A stretch of DNA of 64,000 bases from Burkholderiales bacterium (lineage in GTDB: Bacteria > Pseudomonadota > Gammaproteobacteria > Burkholderiales > SG8-39). A program made the translations under genes and the position numbers. Positions within the stretch are counted from its first letter, which is position 1; every line of letters starts with the position of its first letter. The notes under the pieces were generated by a model. That model was not told where the DNA came from and searched no databases. It was given only the letters and a program-made list of their open reading frames with translations. The stretch is taken from contig JACZJV010000012.1 of NCBI GenBank assembly GCA_014860355.1, positions 112,212 through 176,211 of the forward strand, in the 5' to 3' direction. Below are positions 17,119 through 26,628 of this stretch, piece by piece.

Positions 17119-17505
17119 TTAGCATTGCTCCCAGGGCAGGCCTTCGTGACGCCAGCCGGTGATGGAGTTGCGCCGGTGTTGCTCGTTCAACTCGCCCTCG
17201 AAGCCGTGCAGCACGTTGTACACCTGGGTGAAGCCGGCCTTCTCCAGCGCCGCGCCGGCGTCAAGAGACCGGTTGCCGCTGCGGCAGATGAGCACCAGCG
17301 GGCGGTCGACGCTGGCCGCCTTCTTCACGTGGCCGACAAAATGCGGGTTAATCTCCCAGTCCGGACCGTCGTTCCAGGGAATCATGATCGCGCCCGTCGG
17401 ATGTCCGACAAACAGGAACTCCATCTCGCTGCGGCAATCGATGAATATCGCACTCGGGTTCTGGTGCAGAAATTCGTAGGCTTCGTTGGGTGTCAGGTGC
17501 TGCAT
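17119..17505 (-). CDS. Single-domain rhodanese-like protein
   Basis: A 128-aa protein. The start at 17505 is chosen because GGGAGAAAGG precedes it and because the family begins close to HLTPNEAYEFL; longer in-frame starts extend into non-coding sequence. The rhodanese fold is clear, with the active-site loop CRSGNRS (Cys in LICRSGNRS near residue 85). It probably transfers sulfane sulfur to a thiol acceptor in the cytoplasm, but the substrate is unknown. It is divergent from metH with its own weak -10-like TATACT on the minus strand near 17535. Confidence 0.87.
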   Translation of the reverse strand: MQHLTPNEAYEFLHQNPSAIFIDCRSEMEFLFVGHPTGAIMIPWNDGPDWEINPHFVGHVKKAASVDRPLVLICRSGNRSLDAGAALEKAGFTQVYNVLHGFEGELNEQHRRNSITGWRHEGLPWEQC

Positions 17506-17578
17506 GGCCCGCCTTTCTCCCGGAAAAGCGCTAGTATAAGGCCAGCCGCCCAGGCAGGCGAATCGGCGTCCGCCCGGG

Positions 17579-17608
17579 TGGACATACATTTCAGCGGCGG
17601 GCTAGAAT
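17579..17608 (+). promoter_or_regulatory. Candidate sigma-70 promoter of metH
   Basis: TGGACA at 17579-17584 (five of six to TTGACA), an 18-base spacer, then TAGAAT at 17603-17608 (five of six to TATAAT). Transcription would begin near 17615 and give a leader of about 130 bases before the metH ATG. Confidence 0.5.
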
Positions 17609-17690
17609 ACGCCATCGCGCCGATTTGATGTCAGATTGCGGGCGCCGCCGGCTCCGGCCGGACGAAAAATAAATTCTGCTAAAGCGCGGG

Positions 17691-17723
17691 AACCCGTACC
17701 TGGCTGGCAGGGCGGGTTTTTTT
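17691..17723 (+). terminator. Intrinsic terminator inside the metH leader (candidate attenuator)
   Basis: AACCCG (17691-17696) pairs with CGGGTT (17713-17718), and CCTG (17699-17702) with CAGG (17708-17711) around a GCTGG loop. Seven consecutive Ts (17717-17723) overlap the end of the stem. It lies 21 bases before the metH ATG. The gene on the other side (rhodanese) runs the opposite way, so this terminator can only act on transcripts heading into metH. I could not match the upstream bases to the SAH, SAM-II or cobalamin riboswitch patterns I know. Confidence 0.6.
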
Positions 17724-17743
17724 ATTTGCAGGTCTCATGGACG

Positions 17744-20700
17744 ATGAACAAGGCTGCACAACTAGAACGCCTGCTCGGCGAGCGCATCCTGATCCTGGAT
17801 GGCGCCATGGGCACCATGATCCAGAGCTACAAGCTCGCGGAAGCAGACTATCGCGGCGGGCGTTTCGCCGCTTTCGCGCGCGAGCTCAGGGGCAACAATG
17901 ATCTGCTGACGCTGACCCAGCCGGGAATCATCCGCGAGATCCACGACGCCTATCTCGATGCGGGCGCCGACATTGTTTCCACCAACACCTTCAACGCCAA
18001 TGCGCCGTCGATGGCCGACTACGGCCTGCAGGAACTGGTGTACGAAATCAACCGGGAAGCGGCGCGCCTTGCGCGCGCGGCTGCGGACGCTTGCATGCAT
18101 GCGGCGCTGGAACGGCAATGTTTCGTCGCCGGGGTGCTCGGCCCCACAACCAAGACAGCCTCGATTTCCCCGGACGTCAACGACCCTGGTTTTCGAAACA
18201 TCGATTTCGACACCCTGGTCGCTGCCTACGGCGAGTCGCTGCGCGGACTGCTGGACGGCGGCGTTGACCTGATCCTGGTGGAGACGATTTTCGATACGCT
18301 CAATGCCAAGGCGGCCCTGTTCGCAATCGATTGTGCGTTCGAGGAGCGCGGCCGGCGCTGGCCTATCATCGTCTCCGGCACCATCACCGACGCCTCCGGG
18401 CGCACCCTGACCGGACAGACGCCGGAAGCGTTCTGGAATGCGGTACGCCATGCGCGGCCACTGGCAGTGGGCCTCAACTGCGCCCTGGGCGCCAAGCTGA
18501 TGCGGCCGTATATCGAGGAGTTGTCCGGCGTCGCCGACACCTATCTCAGCTGTTACCCCAACGCGGGGCTGCCCAACCCCTTGTCGGAGACCGGCTACGA
18601 CGAGACGCCCGACTATACTTCCGGACAGCTGCAGGAATTCGCCCGGAGCGGCTTTCTCAATATCGTCGGCGGCTGCTGCGGCACCACGCCTGCCCACATC
18701 AGGGCGATTGCGCGTGCAGTCAGAGACCTGCCGCCGCGGCAGGTGCCGCAAATCGACAAGAAGCTGCGCTTGTCAGGCCTGGAGCCGCTCAACATCGGCG
18801 ACGACTCCTTGTTCGTCAACGTAGGCGAGCGCGCCAATGTCACCGGCTCCAGGGCGTTCGCCCGTCTGATTCTCGCCGGCAACTACACCGAGGGCCTGGC
18901 GGTGGCGCGCCAGCAGGTGGAAAGCGGCGCGCAAATGGTGGACGTGAACATGGACGAGGCCATGCTCGACTCCGAAAAAGCCATGGTCACCTTCCTCAAT
19001 CTGATCGCCTCCGAGCCCGACATCTCGCGCGTTCCGCTGATGCTCGATTCGTCCAAATGGTCCGTGATCGAAGCCGGGCTGAAGTGTGTTCAGGGCAAGC
19101 CAGTGGTGAATTCGATCTCGCTCAAGGAAGGAAAAGACGAGTTCGTGCGCCAGGCGAAACTGGCGCGCCGCTACGGAGCGGCGGTAATCGTCATGGCGTT
19201 CGACGAACAGGGCCAGGCCGACAGCCTGGAGCGGCGCAAGGCCATCTGCCGTCGCTGCTACGACATCCTCACCGGGGAAGTCGGCTTTGCGGCTGAAGAC
19301 ATCATCTTCGACCCGAACATCTTCGCCATCGCCACCGGCATCGAGGAACACAGCAACTACGCGCTCGATTACATCGAGGCGACACGCTGGGTCCGCGCCA
19401 ACCTCCCCTATGCCCGCATTTCGGGCGGCGTGTCCAATGTTTCCTTCTCCTTCCGCGGCAACGACCCGGTGCGAGAGGCCATACACACGGCCTTTCTCTA
19501 CCACGCGATCAAGGCGGGGATGTCCATGGGCATCGTCAATGCCGGCCAGCTGGGCGTATACGAGGAAATACCCAGGGATCTGCTCGAGCGCGTCGAAGAC
19601 ATCATTCTCAACCGCAGGCCGGATGCGGCCGAGCGCATGGTTGCGTTCGCCGACACGGTCAAGGGCGGCGGCAAGGTGCAGGTCGAGGATCTGGAGTGGC
19701 GCAAGCAGAGCGTGGAAGCGCGCCTGTCGCACGCGCTGGTCAAGGGTGTCACCGACTGGATCATCGAGGATACCGAGGAGGCGCGGCTGCAGGCCGAGCG
19801 CAACGGCGGGCGCCCCATTCATGTGATCGAGGGCCCGCTCATGGATGGCATGAACGTGGTCGGCGACCTGTTCGGCGCGGGCAAGATGTTCCTGCCGCAG
19901 GTGGTGAAATCCGCGCGGGTGATGAAGCAGGCGGTGGCGCATCTGGTGCCCTACATCGAGGCGGAGAAGCAGAAGCTGGCGCTGGAATCTGGTGTGGCAG
20001 CCAAGCCCAAGGGCAAGATCGTGGTCGCCACGGTAAAAGGCGATGTCCACGACATCGGCAAGAATATCGTCGGCGTGGTGCTCCAGTGCAACAACTACGA
20101 AGTGATCAACCTCGGCGTGATGGTGCCCGCAGGCAAAATCCTGCAGGTGGCGCGCGAGGAGAAATGCGACATCATCGGCCTGTCGGGGCTGATCACGCCC
20201 TCGCTCGAGGAAATGGCGCACGTGGCGCAGGAGATGGAGCGCGAGGGTTTCACCATCCCGCTCCTGATCGGCGGCGCGACGACATCGCGTGTGCACACGG
20301 CGGTGAAAATTGCGCCCCATTACAGCGCAATGACCGTCTATGTGCCGGACGCTTCGCGCTCGGTCGGCGTGTGCTCGAGCCTGCTCTCCGAGGAGTCGCG
20401 CGAAGAATACGGGCGTTCGGTGCGCGCGGACTACGACAAGATCCGCACCCAGCATCTCACCAGGAAACCCCGCGCACCGCTGCTCTCCATCGCGCAGGCG
20501 CGCGCCAACGCCTTTAGCGCCGACTGGTCGGCTTACACGCCGCCCGAGCCCGGCTTCGTCGGGGCGAAGGAGTTTCGCAATTACGACCTGGCCGCGCTCG
20601 CCAGCCACATCGACTGGTCGCCTTTTTTCCAGACCTGGGAGTTGTCCGGCCCTTATCCGAAGATCCTGCAGGATCCGCTGGTCGGGGAAGCGGCGCGCAG

Positions 20701-21472
20701 CGTGTTCGCCGAGGGCCAGGCGATGCTGAAAAAAATCATCGCGGAAAAATGGCTGGTTGCGAACGCCGTGGTCGGGTTGTTTCCGGCAAACAGCGTGGGT
20801 GACGACATCGAAATCTACACCGACGGGTCGCGCGGCCGGGTGGCAATGTGTTTTCATAACCTGCGCCAGCAGGCGCCGCGACCCACGGGCAAGCCGAATT
20901 ACTGTCTCGCCGACTTCGTCGCGCCCAGGCGCTCGGGAGTGAAGGACTACATCGGCGCCTTTGCCGTCACCAGCGGCATCGGCATCGAGGAGCGGGTGCG
21001 CGAATTCGAGGCCAGGCACGACGACTACAGCGCCATCATGCTCAAGTCGCTCGCCGACCGACTGGCCGAGGCTTTTGCCGAGCACCTGCACCAGCGTGTG
21101 CGGCGCGAGTTTTGGGGCTACGCCGCTGACGAAACGATGGACAACGAGGCCATGATACGCGAAGAGTACCGCGGGATACGCCCGGCGCCGGGCTACCCCG
21201 CTTGTCCCGACCACACCGAGAAGGGCGAATTGTTCCGGCTGCTGGGCGCGCCGCAGGTCGGCATCACGCTGACCGAGAACTACGCCATGTGGCCTGCGGC
21301 CGCGGTCAGCGGATTCTACTTCTCGCATCCCGAGTCGCAATACTTTGCAGTAGGCAAGATAGGGCGCGACCAGGTCGACGATTACGCGCGGCGCAAGCTG
21401 CAGTCACTGTCGGATACCGAGAAGTGGCTGGCGCCGGCGTTAAACTACGATCCCGTCCAAACCACACTTTGA
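17744..21472 (+). CDS. metH: Cobalamin-dependent methionine synthase
   Basis: A 1,242-aa full-length MetH. The start at 17744 ([11 protein letters not shown]) matches the family; earlier in-frame codons lie in the leader. Four modules are seen in order. The homocysteine-binding domain (about 1-330) has zinc-ligand contexts VGLNCALG and [10 protein letters not shown]. The methyltetrahydrofolate-binding TIM barrel follows (about 355-620, opening [13 protein letters not shown]). The cobalamin domain comes next, with the DxHxxG motif GDVHDIGKN (His769 is the lower axial ligand). The AdoMet-dependent reactivation domain is about 905-1240. It transfers methyl from 5-methyl-THF to homocysteine, so the cell must make or import B12. 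A RidA gene follows 10 bp later. Confidence 0.97.
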   Translation: MNKAAQLERLLGERILILDGAMGTMIQSYKLAEADYRGGRFAAFARELRGNNDLLTLTQPGIIREIHDAYLDAGADIVSTNTFNANAPSMADYGLQELVYEINREAARLARAAADACMHAALERQCFVAGVLGPTTKTASISPDVNDPGFRNIDFDTLVAAYGESLRGLLDGGVDLILVETIFDTLNAKAALFAIDCAFEERGRRWPIIVSGTITDASGRTLTGQTPEAFWNAVRHARPLAVGLNCALGAKLMRPYIEELSGVADTYLSCYPNAGLPNPLSETGYDETPDYTSGQLQEFARSGFLNIVGGCCGTTPAHIRAIARAVRDLPPRQVPQIDKKLRLSGLEPLNIGDDSLFVNVGERANVTGSRAFARLILAGNYTEGLAVARQQVESGAQMVDVNMDEAMLDSEKAMVTFLNLIASEPDISRVPLMLDSSKWSVIEAGLKCVQGKPVVNSISLKEGKDEFVRQAKLARRYGAAVIVMAFDEQGQADSLERRKAICRRCYDILTGEVGFAAEDIIFDPNIFAIATGIEEHSNYALDYIEATRWVRANLPYARISGGVSNVSFSFRGNDPVREAIHTAFLYHAIKAGMSMGIVNAGQLGVYEEIPRDLLERVEDIILNRRPDAAERMVAFADTVKGGGKVQVEDLEWRKQSVEARLSHALVKGVTDWIIEDTEEARLQAERNGGRPIHVIEGPLMDGMNVVGDLFGAGKMFLPQVVKSARVMKQAVAHLVPYIEAEKQKLALESGVAAKPKGKIVVATVKGDVHDIGKNIVGVVLQCNNYEVINLGVMVPAGKILQVAREEKCDIIGLSGLITPSLEEMAHVAQEMEREGFTIPLLIGGATTSRVHTAVKIAPHYSAMTVYVPDASRSVGVCSSLLSEESREEYGRSVRADYDKIRTQHLTRKPRAPLLSIAQARANAFSADWSAYTPPEPGFVGAKEFRNYDLAALASHIDWSPFFQTWELSGPYPKILQDPLVGEAARSVFAEGQAMLKKIIAEKWLVANAVVGLFPANSVGDDIEIYTDGSRGRVAMCFHNLRQQAPRPTGKPNYCLADFVAPRRSGVKDYIGAFAVTSGIGIEERVREFEARHDDYSAIMLKSLADRLAEAFAEHLHQRVRREFWGYAADETMDNEAMIREEYRGIRPAPGYPACPDHTEKGELFRLLGAPQVGITLTENYAMWPAAAVSGFYFSHPESQYFAVGKIGRDQVDDYARRKLQSLSDTEKWLAPALNYDPVQTTL

Positions 21473-21482
21473 GGAGATCCGC

Positions 21483-21830
21483 ATGAGCATCGTCCGCCAC
21501 AAATCCGCCAAGATACTTTCCGGCGCCGTCGAAGCGAACGGCATGGTCTATGTTGCCGGCACCGTCGCCGACAAGCGCCCGGCGTCGGTCAAGGCGCAGA
21601 CGGAAGAAATCCTCGGCAGCATCGACGCGCTACTGGCGCAGGCGGGCAGCGATAAGAGCAAGATTGTCTGGGCGCAGATCTGGCTCGCCGACATTCGCAC
21701 GCGCGACGAAATGAACCAGGCCTGGCTCGCCTGGGTGGACGCCGGGAACCTGCCGGCGCGCGCCTGCGTCGAAGCCAAGCTTGCCGCCGCCGACATGCTG
21801 GTCGAAATCGCCGTAATCGCGACGAAGTAG
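21483..21830 (+). CDS. RidA/YjgF-family protein
   Basis: A 115-aa protein of the Rid family. The region PARACVEAKLAAADMLVEIAVIA holds the arginine and following glutamate that bind the substrate carboxylate in active Rid deaminases. This suggests a working enzyme that hydrolyses reactive imine/enamine products of PLP enzymes. It starts 10 bp after metH with GAGG upstream and is probably in its operon. It resembles the shorter, divergent Rid subgroups rather than archetypal RidA (about 128 aa). Its partner is not evident; a threonine dehydratase gene (ilvA), the classic source of 2-aminoacrylate, lies far away at 41556. Confidence 0.85.
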   Translation: MSIVRHKSAKILSGAVEANGMVYVAGTVADKRPASVKAQTEEILGSIDALLAQAGSDKSKIVWAQIWLADIRTRDEMNQAWLAWVDAGNLPARACVEAKLAAADMLVEIAVIATK

Positions 21831-21837
21831 GGCGGCG

Positions 21838-22356
21838 TTGAAACTTCGCGCCGGCGCGCGCTCGCTTGCGGCCGTCTGCGCCGCACTCGTTGCCTGCACG
21901 CCGGAACTCGATTGGCGCGAGTTGTCGGTTCCCGGCGCACGGTTTGCAGTGCTGCTGCCGTGCAAGGCGCGACACGAGGCGCGTACGCTCAATACGGCGG
22001 CGGGCGCGCTCACGATGACGATGTACGCCTGCAGCCCGAAACGGGGGACCATGGGAGTCGCCTTTACCGATTATTCCGCGGAGGGGCTTGCGGCGAACCA
22101 TGGGCGTGCGCAGCTCGATGCGGCACGCGACGCGCTGCTGCGCAATATCCAGGGAAGTGTGCGATCCGACGAAGAGATCGAGGTCGCGGGATTGCCGGGG
22201 CGGCAGATCTACGCCGAAGGCCAGGCCACCGTGTTGAAAGCGCGCTTTGTCGTGTCCGGCAGCCGTCTGTACCAGATCGCCTACGTTGGCATTCGCGACG
22301 ATGTCGCCATGGCCGATATCGACATGTTCCTCAGCTCATTCAAACTGCTGCGCTGA
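21838..22356 (+). CDS. Putative lipoprotein of unknown function
   Basis: A 172-aa protein beginning with TTG 21838, eight bases after the RidA stop. The N-terminus is a lipoprotein signal: basic MKLRAGAR, a short alanine/valine core and a lipobox LVAC with Cys20 as the lipidation site. The mature part reads as a compact alpha/beta domain with the pattern PGARFAVLLPCKA, later LPGRQIYAEGQATVLKARF and a final hydrophobic SSFKLL. I do not recognise a named family. It is probably the last gene of the metH transcript and ends directly against the stop of trkH on the other strand. Confidence 0.75.
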   Translation: MKLRAGARSLAAVCAALVACTPELDWRELSVPGARFAVLLPCKARHEARTLNTAAGALTMTMYACSPKRGTMGVAFTDYSAEGLAANHGRAQLDAARDALLRNIQGSVRSDEEIEVAGLPGRQIYAEGQATVLKARFVVSGSRLYQIAYVGIRDDVAMADIDMFLSSFKLLR

Positions 22357-23814
22357 TCACTTGCGCCAGAATCCCGGCGTGAACACCACCAGCAGGGTAA
22401 ATAACTCCAGGCGCCCAAGCAGCATGGCGAAGGTGAGAATCCAGATCTGAAAATCGTTCAGGGAGGCGTAGGTGGTTGCCGGTCCCACGCGACTCAGTCC
22501 AGGGCCGGTGTTGTTGATGCAGGCGACCACGGCCGAGAATGCGGTGATGATGTCCAGACCCGATGCGGCGAGCAACATGGTCATTCCGACGAATGAGCTA
22601 ACGTAAATCAGAATGAAGCCGAGCACGGCAAAAATGATGTTGTTCTCCACCGGCGCGTCCCCGAGTTTCAACGGCACCACCGCGCGCGGATGGATGATGC
22701 GCGTCATCTCGCGCACCGCCTGGTGCGCCATCAGCCTCGCGCGGATCATCTTGATGCCGCCCCCGGTCGAGCCCGAGCAGGTGCAAAAGCCGCACAGGAA
22801 CAGCATCCACACCGGTGCAAATATCGGCCACAGGTTGTAATCGGTGCTGGCATAGCCGGTAGTGGTGGCAATTGAGATCACGTTGAAGGCGGAAAAGCGC
22901 AGCGCGGTCCAGAAGTCGGGGTAGGTATGGTTGGCGAGCAAGTAATAGGCGATGCCGAGCACGCTGCCGAGCACCACGAGCAGATACAGCCAGGCTTCGG
23001 GGTCGCGCGCGTAGGGACCGAAATTCCAGCGCCGCCAGGCGAGGAAGTGGGTGCCGAAGTTCATCCCCGCCAGCAGCATGAAATAGATGGCTACCATTTC
23101 GATTGCCGGCGAATTCCAGTAGGCGAAGCTCGCGTCGTGCGAGGAGAAACCGGCCAGGCTCATGGTGGTGAACGCATGCATCATCGCGTCGAGCCAGTTC
23201 ATGCCGGCGAGCCGGTAGGCGAGTACGCAGGCGACGGTGATCATGAAATACACCAGCCACAGGCCCTTGGCGGTTTCGGCGATTCGCGGAGTCAGTTTGG
23301 TGTCCTTCATCGGGCCGGGCGTCTCCGCCTTGTAGATCTGGCTGCCGCCTACGCCCAACAACGGCAGGATCGCCACTGCCAGCACGATCACGCCCATGCC
23401 GCCGATCCACTGGATAAAGGTGCGCCAGATGTTGATCGAGGGCGGCAGCGCGTCCAGGCCGGATAGCACCGTCGCCCCGGTAGTCGTGAGCCCGGATACC
23501 GTCTCGAAGTAGGCGTCGGTGAAGGATAGTTGCGGCAGGTAGAGCAGCAGCGGCAGGGTGGCGAAGGCGGGCAGCACGGTCCATACCAGCGCCACCAGGA
23601 GAAAGCCGTCGCGCGGCTGCAGCTCACGCCGGTGCTTGCGCGTGAGCGCCCACAGCGCCACGCCGGCAAACGCGGTTACCAGAATGGCTACGTCGTAGGC
23701 TGCTTGTGCGGCGTCGCCGAGGTAAAAGGACCAGGCGAGGGGGAACAGCAGGCAAAGGGCAAACATCATGACGACCACGCTCAGCACGTGGAAAACAGCA
23801 GGAACTCGAACCAT
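22357..23814 (-). CDS. trkH: Trk potassium uptake protein, membrane subunit
   Basis: A 485-aa integral membrane protein of the TrkH/TrkG family with about ten membrane segments and four pore-loop repeats. Visible filter-like loops include SGLTTTGATVLSGLD, TMSLAGFSSHDAS, ATTTGYASTD and CINNTGPGLS. It imports potassium, driven by the proton motive force and gated by TrkA. It is 11 bp downstream of trkA on the minus strand, so the two form an operon. Confidence 0.95.
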   Translation of the reverse strand: MVRVPAVFHVLSVVVMMFALCLLFPLAWSFYLGDAAQAAYDVAILVTAFAGVALWALTRKHRRELQPRDGFLLVALVWTVLPAFATLPLLLYLPQLSFTDAYFETVSGLTTTGATVLSGLDALPPSINIWRTFIQWIGGMGVIVLAVAILPLLGVGGSQIYKAETPGPMKDTKLTPRIAETAKGLWLVYFMITVACVLAYRLAGMNWLDAMMHAFTTMSLAGFSSHDASFAYWNSPAIEMVAIYFMLLAGMNFGTHFLAWRRWNFGPYARDPEAWLYLLVVLGSVLGIAYYLLANHTYPDFWTALRFSAFNVISIATTTGYASTDYNLWPIFAPVWMLFLCGFCTCSGSTGGGIKMIRARLMAHQAVREMTRIIHPRAVVPLKLGDAPVENNIIFAVLGFILIYVSSFVGMTMLLAASGLDIITAFSAVVACINNTGPGLSRVGPATTYASLNDFQIWILTFAMLLGRLELFTLLVVFTPGFWRK

Positions 23815-23825
23815 GGATGATTAAC

Positions 23826-25199
23826 TCAGAGAAAGCCCGCGCTGACCTGGAACAGCTTTTCCACCTTGGGCACCATCTTCTTGTTGGTGACGAAAACTAT
23901 GGCGTGGTCGCCGGACTGGATCACGGTGTCGTGGTGGGCTATCAGCACGGCTTCGTCGCGCACCAGGGCGGCGATGGTCGTTCCCTTGGGCAATTCGATC
24001 TGGTCAATCTGACGCCCTACCACATGGCAGGATGCGGCATCGCCGTGGACCACCGCTTCCAGCGCTTCGGCGGCGCCGCGGCGCAGCGAGTGCACCTCGG
24101 TGATGTCGCCGCGGCGCACGTGCGCCAGCAGCGAGCCTATGGTTGCCTGTGCCGGTGAGATGGCGATGTCGATCTGTCCCGACTGCAGCAGGTCCACGTA
24201 TGAGCGCCGGTTGATCAGGGCTACGACGCGGCGCGCGCCCATGCGCTTGGCCAGCAGGCAGCTCATGATGTTGTTCTCGTCGTTATTGGTCACGGCGACG
24301 AACAGATCCATCTCCTCGACGTTCTCCGCTTCGAGCAGCGACTCGTCGGTGACGTCGCCCTGCAGCACCAGCGCCTTGTCGAGCCGCGTGGACAGCTCTT
24401 CGCAGCGGCGCTTGTCGCGCTCGACGATCTTGACGGTATAGTTGTTCTCGAGCGCGCGCGCCAGCCTCAGGCCGATGTTGCCCCCGCCGGCAACCATCAC
24501 CCTGCGCACCGGCTTGTCCTGGCGGCGCATCTCCTGCATTACCTTGCGAATATTCTGGCTGGCGGCGAGGCAGAATAATTCATCGCCGGCTTCGACGACC
24601 GTCGTTCCTTCGGGTACGATCGGGCGGTCGCCGCGGAAAATTGCGGCGACGCGCACGTCCACATTGGGTATGTGCTTGCGGATGTCCTGCAGCTGGTGAC
24701 CCACCAGCGGTCCGCCCACGAAGGCGCGCACCGCTACCAGGCTCACGCGGCCGTCGGCGAATTCCAGCACTTGCAGCGCCTCGGGAAACTGCACCAGTTT
24801 GACCAGATACTCGGTGATCAGCTGCTCCGGACAGATGGCGTAGTCCACGGCAAAGCATTCCGCTTCGAACAGATTCGCATTGGCGAGATACTGCGGTGCG
24901 CGGATGCGCGCGATGCGGGTGGGAACGTTGTACAGGTGCGCCGCAATCTTGCAGGCGACCAGGTTGGTTTCGTCGCTTTGCGTTACGGCGATCAGCATAT
25001 CGGCATCTTCGATGCCGGCGCTTTTCAGGACCGAAGGATGAGCTGCGCTGCCGGCGACGGTGCGCAAATCCAGGCGGTCCTGCAACAGGCGCAGGCGTGC
25101 GCCGTCGATGTCCACGACGGTGATATCGTTGGCTTCGGAAACAAGGCTTTCGGCTACGCTGGTCCCGACCTGCCCCGCGCCGAGGATGATGATTTTCAA
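23826..25199 (-). CDS. trkA: Trk system potassium uptake regulatory protein
   Basis: A 457-aa protein with two RCK modules in tandem. GAGQVGTSVAESL (about 7-19) and AGGGNIGLRLARAL (about 237-250) are the two Rossmann glycine motifs that bind NAD(H)/ATP, each followed by a TrkA-C domain (about 140-220 and 370-455). TrkA forms the cytoplasmic gating ring of TrkH. The length is standard. A 181-bp stretch upstream, towards ntrX, contains no recognisable site. Confidence 0.96.
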   Translation of the reverse strand: MKIIILGAGQVGTSVAESLVSEANDITVVDIDGARLRLLQDRLDLRTVAGSAAHPSVLKSAGIEDADMLIAVTQSDETNLVACKIAAHLYNVPTRIARIRAPQYLANANLFEAECFAVDYAICPEQLITEYLVKLVQFPEALQVLEFADGRVSLVAVRAFVGGPLVGHQLQDIRKHIPNVDVRVAAIFRGDRPIVPEGTTVVEAGDELFCLAASQNIRKVMQEMRRQDKPVRRVMVAGGGNIGLRLARALENNYTVKIVERDKRRCEELSTRLDKALVLQGDVTDESLLEAENVEEMDLFVAVTNNDENNIMSCLLAKRMGARRVVALINRRSYVDLLQSGQIDIAISPAQATIGSLLAHVRRGDITEVHSLRRGAAEALEAVVHGDAASCHVVGRQIDQIELPKGTTIAALVRDEAVLIAHHDTVIQSGDHAIVFVTNKKMVPKVEKLFQVSAGFL

Positions 25200-25380
25200 G
25201 TGGTACCTCTGAGTTACGAACCCGGCGGTGCCAAGTCGGGAGATTTAAGGCGGATGGGGCGCATTTTATGCTCTTTTTCCGCTTGCAGAGTCGAAGCCCG
25301 GGGGCGTAGGGCGAAAAGTCGGGTTATTCCCGCGTGCACCCCGGAACCAAGGGCGGTTTCGGCGATCCTGAAACGGCCAG

Positions 25381-26628
25381 CTATTCTTCCTTTCTTCCGG
25401 CCGAAATTCCCAACGCCCTGAGTTTGCGGTACAGATGGGTGCGCTCGAGGCCGCTTTTTTCGGCAACGCGCGCGATCGAGCCAGCTTCGCGCGCCAGCAA
25501 ATGTTCGAAGTATGCGCGCTCGAACAGATCCCGCGCTTCGCGCAGCGGCAATTCGAGCGGCAGTGACACCCGGTGTTCGGCGCTGGGGTGGAACTGCGCG
25601 CACACCCGTTCCACATCGGCGGCGCCGATTTCCTCCTCCAGCGCAGTGAGCGCCAGGTTTTTCACCGCGCTTTGCAGGTCTTGCAGATTGCGCGGCCAGT
25701 GAAACTGGCGCAGCGCGTTGAGCGCGGCGGTGGAAAGATGCCGCGCAGGGCATATTCTGGCCTCCACCAACTGCGCCAGCAGGATGCCGGCTATATCGGG
25801 AATATCCTCGGCGTGCTCGCGCAGCGCCGGAAGCGCCAGCGACAGTTCCGACAGGCGTGCGAGCAGGGCCGTATCGAAACCGAGCTCGGCGGCGAGGCGC
25901 GCCGGCTCCTCGGCAGTGAAGGAGACGACCCGCGTTTTGGCTTTTTCCTGTTTGCTCAGGATGAAAGCCAGGTTCTTTTGCTGCGCGCGCGAGAGCGTCG
26001 CCAGTTCTTCGACGAAAATCAGACCACCAGCTGCCTGCGCCAGCAGATCCTGCGGGGCATCGGCCAGTGCCGCGCCGGCCGCGATCCAGGGCGTATTGGG
26101 CTGGTGCAGGTAGCGCACAAACAGTTCCGGCATGACGCCCGGTTCGCCGCGCAACAGCACCGGCACCGACAGTGTGGCGATTTGCGCCAGGCGCTTGCGC
26201 AGATCGGTTATGACTGCGGAGCGACCCAGGCTGAGCAGCGTCAGCCCGGCCTGCGACTGGCTGCCTTCGCTTCTAAGCGCCCGTTTCACTGTGGCCAGCA
26301 GCTTTTGCAGGGCGATCGGCTTTTCCAGAAAATCGATGGCGCCGATGCGGGTCGCTTCCACCGCGGTTTCGATGGTGCCATGCCCGGACATCATTACCAC
26401 CGGCATCGTAAGTTGGCCGTTCGCCGCCCACTCCTTCAGCAAGGTGATGCCGTCGGTATCAGGCATCCAGATGTCGAGGAGCACCAGGTCGGGGCGCTCG
26501 GCGCCGCGCAGTGCGCGCGCGCTCGCCGCATTTTCGGCCAGCTGCACGCCATGGCCTTCATCGGCGAGAATCTCCGATAGAAGCTCGCGGATGCCGACTT
26601 CATCATCGACGACCAGTATCTGGGACAT
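25381..26628 (-). CDS. ntrX: NtrX-type response regulator with degenerate AAA+ domain
   Basis: A 415-aa protein. The receiver domain (1-120) is intact: acidic pocket Asp8/Asp9, phosphorylation site Asp52 in LLDIWMPDTDG, and Lys103. The central domain still aligns with sigma-54 activators but is damaged. Walker A reads GEPGVMPE (161-168) in place of GETGTGKE, so the phosphate-binding lysine is missing. The GAFTGA loop that contacts sigma-54 is absent, and Walker B is GGLIFVEEL. The C-terminal Fis-type helix-turn-helix (about 384-409, SGLERTHLYRKLRALG) is well preserved. It probably binds DNA as a phosphorylation switch without driving sigma-54. Its ATG overlaps the ntrY stop by one base. Confidence 0.9.
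   Translation of the reverse strand: MSQILVVDDEVGIRELLSEILADEGHGVQLAENAASARALRGAERPDLVLLDIWMPDTDGITLLKEWAANGQLTMPVVMMSGHGTIETAVEATRIGAIDFLEKPIALQKLLATVKRALRSEGSQSQAGLTLLSLGRSAVITDLRKRLAQIATLSVPVLLRGEPGVMPELFVRYLHQPNTPWIAAGAALADAPQDLLAQAAGGLIFVEELATLSRAQQKNLAFILSKQEKAKTRVVSFTAEEPARLAAELGFDTALLARLSELSLALPALREHAEDIPDIAGILLAQLVEARICPARHLSTAALNALRQFHWPRNLQDLQSAVKNLALTALEEEIGAADVERVCAQFHPSAEHRVSLPLELPLREARDLFERAYFEHLLAREAGSIARVAEKSGLERTHLYRKLRALGISAGRKEE

Noticed and set aside
17579..17743. SAH, SAM-II or cobalamin riboswitch before metH
   Set aside because: None of the conserved cores I know (for example the SAH-switch GAGGAGCGCUGC or the B12 box) is visible; only the terminator hairpin is kept as a claim.
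18773..21340. An 855-codon open frame on the minus strand inside metH
   Set aside because: It is antisense to a clear MetH with all catalytic motifs; long antisense frames are usual in GC-rich DNA. Its product has no recognisable domain.
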